Below are positions 46,971-55,415 of a stretch of DNA of 64,000 nucleotides, piece by piece. The DNA is from Planctomicrobium sp051466335. GTDB taxonomy: Bacteria > Planctomycetota > Planctomycetia > Planctomycetales > Planctomycetaceae. The position numbers were made by a program, and so were the translations under genes. Positions within the stretch are counted from its first letter, which is position 1. Each line of letters opens with the position of its first letter. The stretch lies in assembly GCF_051466335.1 (NCBI RefSeq), contig NZ_CP195793.1, forward strand, positions 1,922,001-1,986,000, written 5' to 3'. Below the pieces are notes generated by a model. That model ran no database searches and had not been told where the DNA came from. It saw only the letters and a program-made list of their open reading frames with translations.

Positions 46971-47288
46971 ATGGCATGGTGGATTCTTTTTATCGCCGGT
47001 CTGTTCGAAATCGCCTGGGCAAACGGGCTTAAAGCGTCGCACGGATTCACGAAAATCGGGCCGTCGATTTTCACGGTCGTCACTTTGGCAATCAGCATGA
47101 TTCTATTGGGGATTGCATTGAGAACGATTCCAGTTGGAACAGGCTACGCAGTCTGGACCGGGATTGGAGCGGTTGGAACCGCAATTATCGGGATGGTTTA
47201 CTTCGGTGACCCTGTCACCTTGCCCCGAATTGCGTTTTTGATGTGCATCTTCGCTGGAATTATTGGTCTCAAATTCGTCTCGCATTGA
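46971..47288 (+). CDS. gdx: SMR-family guanidinium exporter
   Basis: This 105-residue four-helix protein belongs to the Gdx/SugE branch of small multidrug resistance transporters. The signature FIAGLFEIAWANGLKASHGF in helix 1 carries the conserved Glu, and PVGTGYAVWTGIGAVGTAI in helix 3 is the Gdx form of the family motif. Gdx proteins exchange guanidinium for protons. The ATG at 46971 follows a GGGAG site. The tandem ACGA-loop riboswitch directly upstream confirms the role. Expression is probably raised by guanidine. Confidence 0.94.
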   Translation: MAWWILFIAGLFEIAWANGLKASHGFTKIGPSIFTVVTLAISMILLGIALRTIPVGTGYAVWTGIGAVGTAIIGMVYFGDPVTLPRIAFLMCIFAGIIGLKFVSH

Positions 47289-47410
47289 GCGGTCTTAAAC
47301 CCCTCTGTCTCGACTTGATTGGATCGACTTGGGTCAAGGCAGTGCTGAAAGCCAAACCTGATTCAATTGACGAACGTCTCAATGATTCAATTCGGAGTAA
47401 CACTAGATCT

Positions 47411-49033
47411 ATGAATTTTCTCAAAAGTGCTTTGCTACTGGCTTTTGTTCTTCCTGGAGTCGTCCACGCAGATCACATCCGAGAGTTGCAGACAAACGCG
47501 ATTGAAGACGGAAAGTCTGTCCTCGGCCACTGGGGCTGGGATCCCGAGAACTACCTGGCTTGGGGGTCACATTCCAATCGTCTGATCCCGGTCTATACAT
47601 ACGGTACTCTGAATGCCGGTGCCGGAATTCAACTCGATTCCTACAAGGGGGCCAACAGCCCCTACGCTTCAGAGGAAAAGCTAAAAGCACTTTACGATTA
47701 CGTGCCTTACGGAACTCTGAATCCATCGCCGGAGTACTTCGATCAGACGAATGTGTTTGACATTCAAAAAGCAGCGCTCAAGGCGGGTAAGAAGCACATC
47801 ATTCTTGTTGTGTTTGACGGGACTGACTGGCAAACAACTTGGATCGCAGCGATTCACAAGAGTAAGGGGGTCAACTACACCAGCGGACGTGGATCAGGGT
47901 TGCATCTGCAGGACTATCAGGCAAATGGCACCACCGAATTCGGGTATATGGTGACGGCTCCTTGGTGCACCGATTCTGAAGTTGATCTGAACACCCAAAA
48001 GGTCGTGTCCGTTGATACGAAACTTCGAGGAGGATACGCCTACGAAACCGCTGGCGAATTTCCTTGGAGCGAGCCGTTCGACCTGAAGTACCTGATTTCT
48101 AAAGCAGAATTGCCTGAGCTTCGCCAGTCATACACCGATTCGGCGTGCTCAGCTGCCAGTATGACAACCGGAATTAAATCGTATAACGCTTCGATTAATG
48201 TCCGTGTTGACAGCTCTCAGGCTGACTCGATCGCTCACCTCGCGCAGCGGCAAGGATACAAAGTGGGTGTGGTGACCAGCGTTCCAATCTGTCACGCGAC
48301 TCCCGGAGCCGCATACTCGCACAATGTTCATCGTGACGATTACCAGGACATCACCCGTGACTTGCTTGGGCTTCCATCTGTCAGCCATCCATCTGAACCA
48401 CTTCCCGGCGTGGATGTTCTCATCGGATGCGGAGCAGGCGTGGAGCGAGCCAAAGATGATGGGCAAGGGAATAACTGGATTCCCGGAAACCCTTACCTGA
48501 CATTTGAAGATCGCTTGAAGATCGATGTTCGGAACGGCGGCAAGTATGTCGTTGCAGAACGGACATCCGGAGTCATGGGAATTGAAGAATTGAAAGAAAA
48601 GGGAGAACTGGCGAAAGAGCAGAATCAACGCCTGTTCGGTTTCTTCGGAACACAATACTCACACCTGCCGTTTCGAACAGCTGATGGCCAGTACGATCCA
48701 ACTATTGGCCGCAGCAAGAAAGCAGAGACGTATACGGATGCCGATATCAAGGAAAATCCAACGCTCGCTCAGATGGCAGAAGTTGCATTGGATGTCTTGA
48801 ACAAAGACTCTGCTCCATTCTGGTTGATGGTCGAAGCAGGTGATGTCGACTGGGCGAACCACGACAACAATATCGACAACTCCATCGGAGCGACGCTCAG
48901 TGGTGATGCGGCCGTCAAAGTGGTGACGGATTGGGTCGAAAAGAACAGCTCATGGGATGAGACGGTCATGATCGTCACCGCAGATCATGGGCACTATCTG
49001 GTCGTAGAGAAGCCGGAATTGCTGGTTCCGTAA
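47411..49033 (+). CDS. Secreted alkaline phosphatase
   Basis: This 540-residue protein has a signal peptide (MNFLKSALLLAFVLPGVVHA) and the alkaline-phosphatase fold. Motifs are VVFDGTDWQTTW (metal Asp), the nucleophile region YTDSACSAASMTTG, ICHATPGAAYSHNVHRDDY, metal ligands in VEAGDVDWANHDNN, and TADHGH near the C-terminus. It likely releases phosphate from organic esters in the periplasm or outside. The ATG at 47411 is the signal-peptide start. The open frame also runs upstream through the gdx stop region and is not used. Confidence 0.9.
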   Translation: MNFLKSALLLAFVLPGVVHADHIRELQTNAIEDGKSVLGHWGWDPENYLAWGSHSNRLIPVYTYGTLNAGAGIQLDSYKGANSPYASEEKLKALYDYVPYGTLNPSPEYFDQTNVFDIQKAALKAGKKHIILVVFDGTDWQTTWIAAIHKSKGVNYTSGRGSGLHLQDYQANGTTEFGYMVTAPWCTDSEVDLNTQKVVSVDTKLRGGYAYETAGEFPWSEPFDLKYLISKAELPELRQSYTDSACSAASMTTGIKSYNASINVRVDSSQADSIAHLAQRQGYKVGVVTSVPICHATPGAAYSHNVHRDDYQDITRDLLGLPSVSHPSEPLPGVDVLIGCGAGVERAKDDGQGNNWIPGNPYLTFEDRLKIDVRNGGKYVVAERTSGVMGIEELKEKGELAKEQNQRLFGFFGTQYSHLPFRTADGQYDPTIGRSKKAETYTDADIKENPTLAQMAEVALDVLNKDSAPFWLMVEAGDVDWANHDNNIDNSIGATLSGDAAVKVVTDWVEKNSSWDETVMIVTADHGHYLVVEKPELLVP

Positions 49034-49359
49034 TTGTTTTCGGCGACAATTAAGTTTTGAGATCCCCTCGTCTTTTTGTGAGAAGACGAGGGGATCGTTT
49101 TTCCTATTGATTCGAATGACCGAAATTCGGTACAAGCCCGGTTGCCGCCGCCAATGGCCATGCCAGCGGTGCGCACCAATCCCCCTCCTGTCTCCACACT
49201 TCATTTTGAGGATTTCAATGGGAGCGTCACCGTGACGATTCCATAAACATTGAGATTTTCGCCAGATCCGTTCGAACAACCACCTTCAATTCAATCAGTC
49301 CACAGTTGCGAGATCTCCCTCACGGATGAGTGGAATTCAGTTCGCATCATGGAGGATTC
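49034..49359. other. Intergenic region with terminator
   Basis: The region contains the strong alkaline-phosphatase terminator (49061-49101) and about 250 further bases with no gene seen, leading to the DUF457 gene. Confidence 0.5.
49061..49101 (+). terminator. Factor-independent terminator of the alkaline phosphatase gene
   Basis: A perfect 14-base-pair stem (49061-49074 with 49083-49096) around an 8-base loop, followed by GTTTTT. Confidence 0.92.
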
Positions 49360-50142
49360 ATGGCATCGTTTCGAGAACACATTGGGTTTAGCAGTCTGCT
49401 GGGCGTTTGCTACGGAGTGGCAGCGGGTGGATTGTTGAAGTACAGCGTTCCCGAAGCCATGCTGGCGGGTTATCTCACCGGTGTTGGCGGGATGTTGCCC
49501 GATTTGGACAGCCCGACAGGCAAGCCCGGACAAGAGGTTTTTTCGCTCGCCGCCGCAGTGATTCCATTGATGGCGGTGGGGCAGGTCCTTGAAGTTTCAA
49601 AACTCCCAGTCACAACGGAATCGATGATTCTGGTGATGCTGGTGATGTATTTTTCAATTCGCTACGGAATGGCCTGGCTCGTTTCGAAGTTGAGCACACA
49701 TCGAGGGATGTTCCACAGCTTACCTGCGATGGTGATTGCGGGTGAGGTGGTTTATTTGGTGTATCCCAGCCCGGAACCGTGGGTCAAACTCCTGATGGGT
49801 GGGGGGCTCGCATGCGGATTCTTCTCGCATCTCCTGCTGGATGAATTTTATTCGATCAGCTGGAACGGAGCGGTGCCGAAGATGAAAAAGTCTTTTGGAA
49901 CTGCGTTGAAATGGGCAGGTCCGACTCTTGGTCCGACCCTCTTCACATACGCGCTCTTGTTGGGAATGACCTTCCTTGCAGGCGAGCAGGCTGGAATTAT
50001 CGGTCCGCCCGTTGATCAAGCTCAGGTCGCTCCAGAACAGAAGGCTGAAGGTGAGTTGCCGCCAGCATCAGCGCCTGCTCCATTCGTGCGCTCAGCGGCG
50101 GTTCCAGAAGAAGATCTGGATGATGCTCCACTCTTCAAGTAG
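49360..50142 (+). CDS. DUF457/YdjM-like membrane protein
   Basis: This 260-residue protein has 6 predicted membrane segments and the family's metal-binding-like motifs: GGMLPDLDSP, STHRGMFHSLPA and GFFSHLLLDEFYSISWNG. The group is annotated as inner-membrane metal-dependent hydrolases related to LexA-binding YdjM, but its activity has not been clearly shown. The C-terminal 50 residues are Pro/Glu-rich and probably soluble. The ATG at 49360 follows GGAGG. The gene stands alone. Confidence 0.83.
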   Translation: MASFREHIGFSSLLGVCYGVAAGGLLKYSVPEAMLAGYLTGVGGMLPDLDSPTGKPGQEVFSLAAAVIPLMAVGQVLEVSKLPVTTESMILVMLVMYFSIRYGMAWLVSKLSTHRGMFHSLPAMVIAGEVVYLVYPSPEPWVKLLMGGGLACGFFSHLLLDEFYSISWNGAVPKMKKSFGTALKWAGPTLGPTLFTYALLLGMTFLAGEQAGIIGPPVDQAQVAPEQKAEGELPPASAPAPFVRSAAVPEEDLDDAPLFK

Positions 50143-50302
50143 CGGGTTGCAGGCTCGCTGAATCTGTTGTGGTCCTCAGCGCGAGCACCTCACCTGAAGG
50201 AGATCAGACGCTTGGCTGGCCACTTTGGGATCGACTGCGATATAGGGCGCCACAACTCAGGAGAGGGTCATGTCACCGATCTGCGTTGACATCATGACCA
50301 AT

Positions 50303-50335
50303 AAAAAAACCACGGCCTTCTTTCGAAAGCCGTGG
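50303..50335 (-). terminator. Minus-strand terminator with no assigned gene
   Basis: CCACGGC (50310-50316) pairs with GCCGTGG (50329-50335); the inner bases extend the stem. The A-run at 50303-50309 gives a minus-strand T-run. No accepted gene on the minus strand ends nearby. Confidence 0.75.
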
Positions 50336-50690
50336 CTACAATCCGAATCCCCCGCCTGTTGCGCAGTCAGGAACTGGCTGCGAGAAGAGCGACGGTCAGG
50401 TCATGTCTAGCATGTACCTTTGGTGACCGCGGCTCACGCGAATTTTTGGTCCTCTGGCGAACAAGTCTGCGAGGGATTGGTGTTTCGGTTGGTCGCTCAT
50501 TGCGACGGGCGAACCTTCGCGTGTTGAGTCGTTCCTGTCAACGGCGATCTGTCGATTTTCAGGAGGACTGAGCGAGAAAGTGAAGCCCGTTTGCTCCGAG
50601 TGCTTTCTGGCTCGGATCGACATCGATCGACTTGAGTCAGATTTCAAAAAAAGGTTCTACAAATGAAATTCTAGAGGGCGCTGCGTGGGA

Positions 50691-50728
50691 AAAGAAAAAG
50701 GAGACAGCACCACCTGGTTGCTGTCTCC
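50691..50728 (-). terminator. Factor-independent terminator of the small gene at 50827
   Basis: GGAGACAGCA (50700-50709) pairs with TGCTGTCTCC (50719-50728), followed on the minus strand by a T-rich stretch. It lies about 100 bases after the small-gene stop. Confidence 0.82.
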
Positions 50729-50826
50729 TGTCCTTCCGGGAAGAAGGTTGATCGCTGATTGAATTCCTGCCCCTGCTGAAAGGGGGAACAACGTTCAGCA
50801 GGGGAATTCCCGCTCGTATGCGCTGT

Positions 50827-51075
50827 TTAGTTCAGCATTGAGTGGTCGGAATCGGACTCTGGTTCATCTGACTGCTCATCTTCCCAGGCATGGAAAGCGG
50901 CATACAAGTCGGAAGAGACCTGAACAGCTTCTCCGGTGCCAACGAGCAGGTTGAGCTTGGTTGGACCCAATGCACAACGGATTTCTCGCAGAATGGACAG
51001 TGGGGCCACCAGCGTGCTTGGAGGCAGTTCCCGGCATTCTTTGAAATCCAGGCAAGCGAGTTCGGGGCTGAACAT
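50827..51075 (-). CDS. Small acidic protein of unknown function
   Basis: This 82-residue protein has a good GGAG site 5 bases before its ATG at 51075 and its own terminator at 50691-50728, which support it as a real gene. It has no membrane segment or Cys cluster; the two Cys are isolated. The first 60 residues look globular (LACLDFKECRELPPSTLVAP), and the end is acidic (DEQSDEPESDSD). No family recognised. Confidence 0.6.
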   Translation of the reverse strand: MFSPELACLDFKECRELPPSTLVAPLSILREIRCALGPTKLNLLVGTGEAVQVSSDLYAAFHAWEDEQSDEPESDSDHSMLN

Positions 51076-51499
51076 GGAAACTCCAATTTATGGGACTGAG
51101 TCAGGAGAGGGGGGTGTCTCCCTCGTCTTTTTGTTTCTTTCTTGAAACATATGGTCACGTTGAGCGAACAAATCTTCAATAAATCTTTAGGTCAGTCCCA
51201 AGAATTGCGGAATTATCCTGTTTTGAACAGCAGTTAAGAAGAGTTTGTGAGTCGGGAGAGTTGCACGGAATGGGGGATTTGGTTTGCTTGTTTACGTCCT
51301 AGGCATTGATTCTGATTCAATGATTGGAAACCTTCACTGATTGCTTTTCGCTACAGGATCGGGTGTCTGCGGTGGGTTTGACGTTCCCTGAACACATCAC
51401 GCCGTTGGATCCTGCTGCACTTCAACTTCAGATGCGATGACGCTTATACTGGATCTGACGATCTGACTGTTTCTTGAAGGTCTACAGAAGGAGTGACGC
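51076..51499. other. Intergenic region
   Basis: About 420 bases with no gene seen. AT-rich sequence at 51160-51330 probably carries the divergent promoters of the small gene and the LRR gene. Confidence 0.45.
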
Positions 51500-52096
51500 A
51501 TGCGGCTCGTAGTGATGGGGTTGATTTTCGCTTTCGGAATTTGTTCCGTTGAAATCCGGGCTGAAGAACCGGGTGAAGCACCAGTCTCGGCGGAAGTGAC
51601 TGCTGCCACGGAGGCAATTCGAGCCTTGGGAGGGAACGTCATTCCACTCGCCGTCAGTGATCCCCGTCTTGATGTAACGTTGAATCTGGCGTCCAAGCCT
51701 GTGACAGACGAAGCACTCACTCATGTCGCAAAGTTGCCAAACGTTGCGTGGCTGAATTTGGCTGGGACCAACATTACCAGTGAGGGGCTGAAATCACTTT
51801 CAGGCCTCAAAACCCTGGAAAAGCTTCGACTGGAGAAAACCGAAATTGGTGATGAAGGACTGGCTCATCTCGCTGGCCTTGAGAACCTGTCGACGCTGAA
51901 TATTTATCAAACAAAAGTGACCGATGCGGGCGTGAAGCATCTCGTCGGTCTCAAAAAGCTGAAGCACCTCTACATCTGGCAAACAGGTGTTACGGACGCC
52001 GGCGCGGCTGAGCTGAAGAAAGAGATTCCTGAACTGACGATCATCGGCGAAGTGAAACCGCCGCAGCCCGCTCCAGAGGAGCCGAAACCAGAATAG
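51500..52096 (+). CDS. Secreted leucine-rich-repeat protein
   Basis: This 198-residue protein starts after an AAGGAG site and has a signal peptide (MRLVVMGLIFAFGICSVEIR). About four leucine-rich repeats follow (VAWLNLAGTNITSEGLKSL, LEKLRLEKTEIGDEGLAHL and two more of 23-24 residues each), of the bacterial 'L..L.L..T.I.D.G' type. A Pro/Glu-rich tail closes the protein. LRRs bind proteins; the partner is unknown. A perfect terminator follows. Confidence 0.88.
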   Translation: MRLVVMGLIFAFGICSVEIRAEEPGEAPVSAEVTAATEAIRALGGNVIPLAVSDPRLDVTLNLASKPVTDEALTHVAKLPNVAWLNLAGTNITSEGLKSLSGLKTLEKLRLEKTEIGDEGLAHLAGLENLSTLNIYQTKVTDAGVKHLVGLKKLKHLYIWQTGVTDAGAAELKKEIPELTIIGEVKPPQPAPEEPKPE

Positions 52097-52125
52097 TTTT
52101 GCGGTTGGCTCGTCCAATGAGTCAC

Positions 52126-52163
52126 AAAACAGGATGGGTTGAATGACCCATCCTGTTTTCTTT
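52126..52163 (+). terminator. Factor-independent terminator of the LRR gene
   Basis: A perfect 14-base-pair stem (52126-52139 with 52146-52159) ending in T-rich sequence. Confidence 0.92.
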
Positions 52164-52277
52164 TGCCCGGGTGAATTCGTCCAGAATGCCGCAGCGAAAT
52201 CTTCTCTTGGTCGAAATCGCAGTTTCGGCGTAAACTTCGCGAGGTTCTGAGACCCGTCGTTCCTGTTGCTTACTGAA

Positions 52278-52700
52278 ATGTCCATCACTGATTTGATCAG
52301 ACTGACTCTCATTTGCAGCCTTTTGGCCGTTTGTGGCTCGGGGTGCGTCAGTCGCCGGATGACAGTACGGACCATTCCTTCCGGAGCACTTGTGGAAGTG
52401 GATGGAAAGCGTCTTGGAACCTCTCCGGTCTCCACAGACTTCACCTACTATGGGACACATGAGTTTACGATCTCAGCGCCGGGGTATGAGACCCTCACCG
52501 TACAACAGAAGGTGACTCCCCCATTGCATCAGCGGATTCCGCTCGATTTTATCTCAAATCACTTTCTTCCGTTTCGAGTGACGGACCGACACGATTTCAC
52601 TTATCAGTTGCAACCTCGAGCGACTCCTATTGATGAAGAACAGACGCTGATTGACCGTGGTCGTAACTTCCGGTCGCAAGCAGAAATAGGCCGCCCCTGA
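52278..52700 (+). CDS. PEGA-domain lipoprotein
   Basis: This protein of 140 residues has a lipoprotein signal ending AVCGSGCVSRR. A PEGA domain follows (TVRTIPSGALVEVDGKRLG, TSPVSTDFTYYGTHEFTISA, GYETLTVQQK), a small beta-sandwich domain often found in surface proteins. The end is polar. The ATG at 52278 has no strong ribosome-binding site; a TTG four codons upstream is less likely. Function unknown. Confidence 0.82.
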   Translation: MSITDLIRLTLICSLLAVCGSGCVSRRMTVRTIPSGALVEVDGKRLGTSPVSTDFTYYGTHEFTISAPGYETLTVQQKVTPPLHQRIPLDFISNHFLPFRVTDRHDFTYQLQPRATPIDEEQTLIDRGRNFRSQAEIGRP

Positions 52701-52869
52701 TCTTATCTGCCATATCGAGAAGTGCAGATGTTACTCGGTGTCGATTCGCTGCGGTTTGTGTCCTGCGGGTCTGGACTGTTCATTCTGATCTGCGTATCGT
52801 CATGTGAGTGGTGTGCTCTCACGCGAAATCGCGTCTCTGAAATTTATGCTTCGGACTTACTGAATCTTC

Positions 52870-54138
52870 ATGTCCCTGCCCGAAAAACCGACGCAGTCTG
52901 CTATTGAAAAGCGGCTGTCAGCGCAGAGTTCCCGCCTGCGATTTATCCTACTTCTCGGATTGCTGGATGCCTGCGGCCCTTTGGGGATCGACATGTATCT
53001 CCCCGCCTATCCCGAGATTGAAAATGAATTTCACTCTGGTGTCGGTGCTATTGAATTAACGCTGTCGATGTTCCTCGCTGGCCTGGCAATCGGACAGATC
53101 ATTTGTGGACCGATTTCCGATCGGGTCGGGCGAAGACTCCCGCTGATCTTTGGAAGCGTCGCGTTTGCAACAGCTTCCATTGTTTGTGCGTTCGCAACGT
53201 CGATTGAAACGTTGATTGTTTCGCGTTTTATCATGGGGCTGGCCGGTTCGACTGGAATGGTCATTACCCGCGCGGTTGTAAGAGATTGTTTCGAAGAGCG
53301 GGATTCGGCACGCGTCTATTCGATGTTGATGCTCGTCATCGGAGTCGCTCCGATTCTTTCTCCATCGTTCGGCAGTTGGCTCATGCTTTACGGGAGCTGG
53401 CGACTGATCTTCTGGGGACTAGGCCTTTGTGGGTTGGTTTGTTGCGGATTCGTGCTGTTTGATATGCCAGAAACTCTTCCAGCCGAACGACGACGCAGGG
53501 ATTCGATCGTCGGGATTGCCGGGCAGTATCTTTCGATGGCCTTTGATTGGCGGTTCATGCGCTTCGCTCTCCCAGCGACGCTCATTTTCGGTGAATTGTT
53601 TGCCTATGTGGGGTCTGCTCCGAAGTTGTTCATGAACGTTTTTGGACTGACATCGACGCAGTTCAGCATCGCGTTCGCACTCAATGCCGTTGGGTTGATT
53701 GGGGCGGCTCAATTTAACGGGATGCTGATTGATCGTTTTGGGGGCCACCGTGTTTTAAAATACGCAGCCTGTGTGAATCTCGTCTTTGCTGCGATGCTAC
53801 CGGTGCTGACCTGGACGCAATTTGGTGGCTTCACTCTGTTTTATGCTGCGAACTTCATTGCCATGGCTGCAATGGGAATCGTGCTTCCGAATGCAGCCGC
53901 CGCTGTGATGGCACCATTCGGTCGTCAAGCGGGAGCAGCTTCGGCGCTCCTCGGGATGATTCAGTTCACTTTCGCTGCCGGGGTGGCGGCGGTTGTTGGA
54001 AAAATGGCAGACGGAACTCCACAGCCGATGGCGCTCGGCATGGCATTCTGTGCCTGCTTCGCCTGCTTTATTTTAATGTTCGCAGAACGCACCACGTCGC
54101 CGTCGCAAGACTGTGAAGTACTTGACCCTGTTGTCTGA
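52870..54138 (+). CDS. Bcr/CflA-family multidrug efflux transporter (MFS)
   Basis: This 422-residue protein has 12 predicted membrane segments. DACGPLGIDMYLPAYPEIE in helix 1 and GQIICGPISDRVGRRLPLIF in the loop after helix 2 are the signatures of drug:H+ antiporters of the Bcr/CflA type. Later features, FIMGLAGSTGMVITRAVVRD and GVAPILSPSFGSWL, fit too. It probably exports small toxic molecules; the range of substrates cannot be told. It has a very strong terminator. Confidence 0.92.
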   Translation: MSLPEKPTQSAIEKRLSAQSSRLRFILLLGLLDACGPLGIDMYLPAYPEIENEFHSGVGAIELTLSMFLAGLAIGQIICGPISDRVGRRLPLIFGSVAFATASIVCAFATSIETLIVSRFIMGLAGSTGMVITRAVVRDCFEERDSARVYSMLMLVIGVAPILSPSFGSWLMLYGSWRLIFWGLGLCGLVCCGFVLFDMPETLPAERRRRDSIVGIAGQYLSMAFDWRFMRFALPATLIFGELFAYVGSAPKLFMNVFGLTSTQFSIAFALNAVGLIGAAQFNGMLIDRFGGHRVLKYAACVNLVFAAMLPVLTWTQFGGFTLFYAANFIAMAAMGIVLPNAAAAVMAPFGRQAGAASALLGMIQFTFAAGVAAVVGKMADGTPQPMALGMAFCACFACFILMFAERTTSPSQDCEVLDPVV

Positions 54139-54174
54139 CCTGTGTGACGAAGAAGATCTGACTGAGGTGATTTA

Positions 54175-54216
54175 ACAAGCAAAGGGGGACGCGAAATGGC
54201 GTCCCCCTTTGCTTGT
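54175..54216 (+). terminator. Perfect 18-base-pair terminator hairpin
   Basis: The arms 54175-54192 and 54199-54216 pair perfectly around a GAAATG loop. It lies 36 bases after the transporter stop; the T-rich segment is inside the stem. Confidence 0.85.
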
Positions 54217-54276
54217 TCGTTTCGATCTGTGACTGCCGTTCGTATGAACCTCATGCAACTTCAGCGTCGTCTCGGT

Positions 54277-54308
54277 GATCGACACTGCAATCGATCGACA
54301 CTGCAATC
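54277..54308. repeat. Two tandem copies of a 16-base unit
   Basis: GATCGACACTGCAATC occurs at 54277-54292 and again at 54293-54308. It lies between the transporter terminator and the stop of the actin-like gene. A recent local duplication is likely. Confidence 0.8.
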
Positions 54309-54359
54309 GCTTGATGAAGTCTACTTTGGTCTGTCTTTCTGCGACAATAGTGGAAGAAA

Positions 54360-55415
54360 TCAGGCTGCTTCGACAGCGAGTGTGTGATCGACTTTCTCGC
54401 CGGCGTTCAATGTTGCCTGAATCAGAAGGCCTCTAGCCACTGAATACGGCTCGAAGCTCGCTGTTCGTACCGTGTGAATCTGAACTGGCAGGTCGCACAT
54501 CTTCAGCACTTCGCCGGTGAGGTCGAGCAGTCCATGTAGCTGCATGGAACCACCCGATACGACCATTTGAAGTGGCCGTTTCAGGATCGGGTCGTTGCAG
54601 AAGTGGAGCTTGTGTTTGGCTGCAATGAACGTCGAAATCAACAGCTCCGCATAGGCGTCACGGAGCCAGACCTCTTGATTCAATTGCGGCGCTGACAGCG
54701 AGATGTCCCCCGTTTGCATCCAGTTCATCACAGAAGCGAGATCCAGATACGAATTCCCTTCGTGATCCCAAAGATATTTTTTGTGGGCATGAGCGAATTG
54801 TTCGACCAGATGTTGCGTCCCTTTGGGATAACGGACGTTCAGGACTGGCTTAGACTGTCTCATTAGTTCGAATTGAACGGAATCTGCGCCGATGACCAAT
54901 GCGATTCCAGTGAATTCGTTCTGGTTCATTTCCGCGAGTGAGAGTGCGGTTCCCTGAGACAGCACCTCTGTCTGGTAACCCTGCAACTGAACCACGTGCT
55001 CCAGAAATTTTCCAGACCAGTCCTGAGCGGATTGTGTGTTATCGGTGGGGTTCATTTTAGGTAACGAGATCGAACAATGCTTAGGGGCACCGGGGTTCGC
55101 CGGCAGAAGTAGCTCGATCAACCAGGCGCAGACCTGACGGGAAATCGCATCCTGTTCAGCGATCTTTCCCCGGTTGAACAAGGGGATGAGCGGGCGTGAC
55201 ATGAGCGTCGAGACTTTGACAGCGGCATCCCCAATAACAATCAGTGATTGGTCTGCGATTGCATAAGGGTAGAGTGTCTGCTCGAGTGCTTTTCTGTTTG
55301 CTGGTGTGTCATCGACAACGGTATAGACTGCGGGGAGCCGTCGGGCGATCAGTTGTTGATCCTCTCGGCGAAGTGATCGGAATTCGTCCGTTCCGAAATC
55401 CAAAGCAGCGGTCAT
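54360..55415 (-). CDS. Actin-like ATPase (MreB/FtsA/PilM superfamily)
   Basis: This 351-residue protein has the actin-fold layout. The phosphate-1 motif is ALDFGTDEFRSLRR (2-17). A connect-1-like segment CSISLPK lies near residue 115. The phosphate-2 region is GIALVIGADSVQFELMR (170-186), with ADS replacing the usual GGG/GT turn. The adenosine motif is VVSGGSMQLHGL (286-297). A MreB-like ATP-binding role is likely, though weak phosphate-2 conservation leaves hydrolysis open. The ATG overlaps the stop of the SLBB-like gene (ATGA), so the two are translationally coupled. No mreCD, pilN or ftsZ gene is nearby, so it is not the standard shape, pilus or division copy. Confidence 0.82.
   Translation of the reverse strand: MTAALDFGTDEFRSLRREDQQLIARRLPAVYTVVDDTPANRKALEQTLYPYAIADQSLIVIGDAAVKVSTLMSRPLIPLFNRGKIAEQDAISRQVCAWLIELLLPANPGAPKHCSISLPKMNPTDNTQSAQDWSGKFLEHVVQLQGYQTEVLSQGTALSLAEMNQNEFTGIALVIGADSVQFELMRQSKPVLNVRYPKGTQHLVEQFAHAHKKYLWDHEGNSYLDLASVMNWMQTGDISLSAPQLNQEVWLRDAYAELLISTFIAAKHKLHFCNDPILKRPLQMVVSGGSMQLHGLLDLTGEVLKMCDLPVQIHTVRTASFEPYSVARGLLIQATLNAGEKVDHTLAVEAA

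Larger units (their letters stand above)
50143..50826. other. Gene-poor region with two minus-strand terminators
   Basis: About 680 bases. Minus-strand terminators at 50303-50335 and 50691-50728 enclose about 350 bases with no accepted gene. A weak minus-strand open frame (start ATG 50623, end 50396) lies inside it but has no ribosome-binding site. A small RNA or small protein may be encoded here. Confidence 0.5.
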
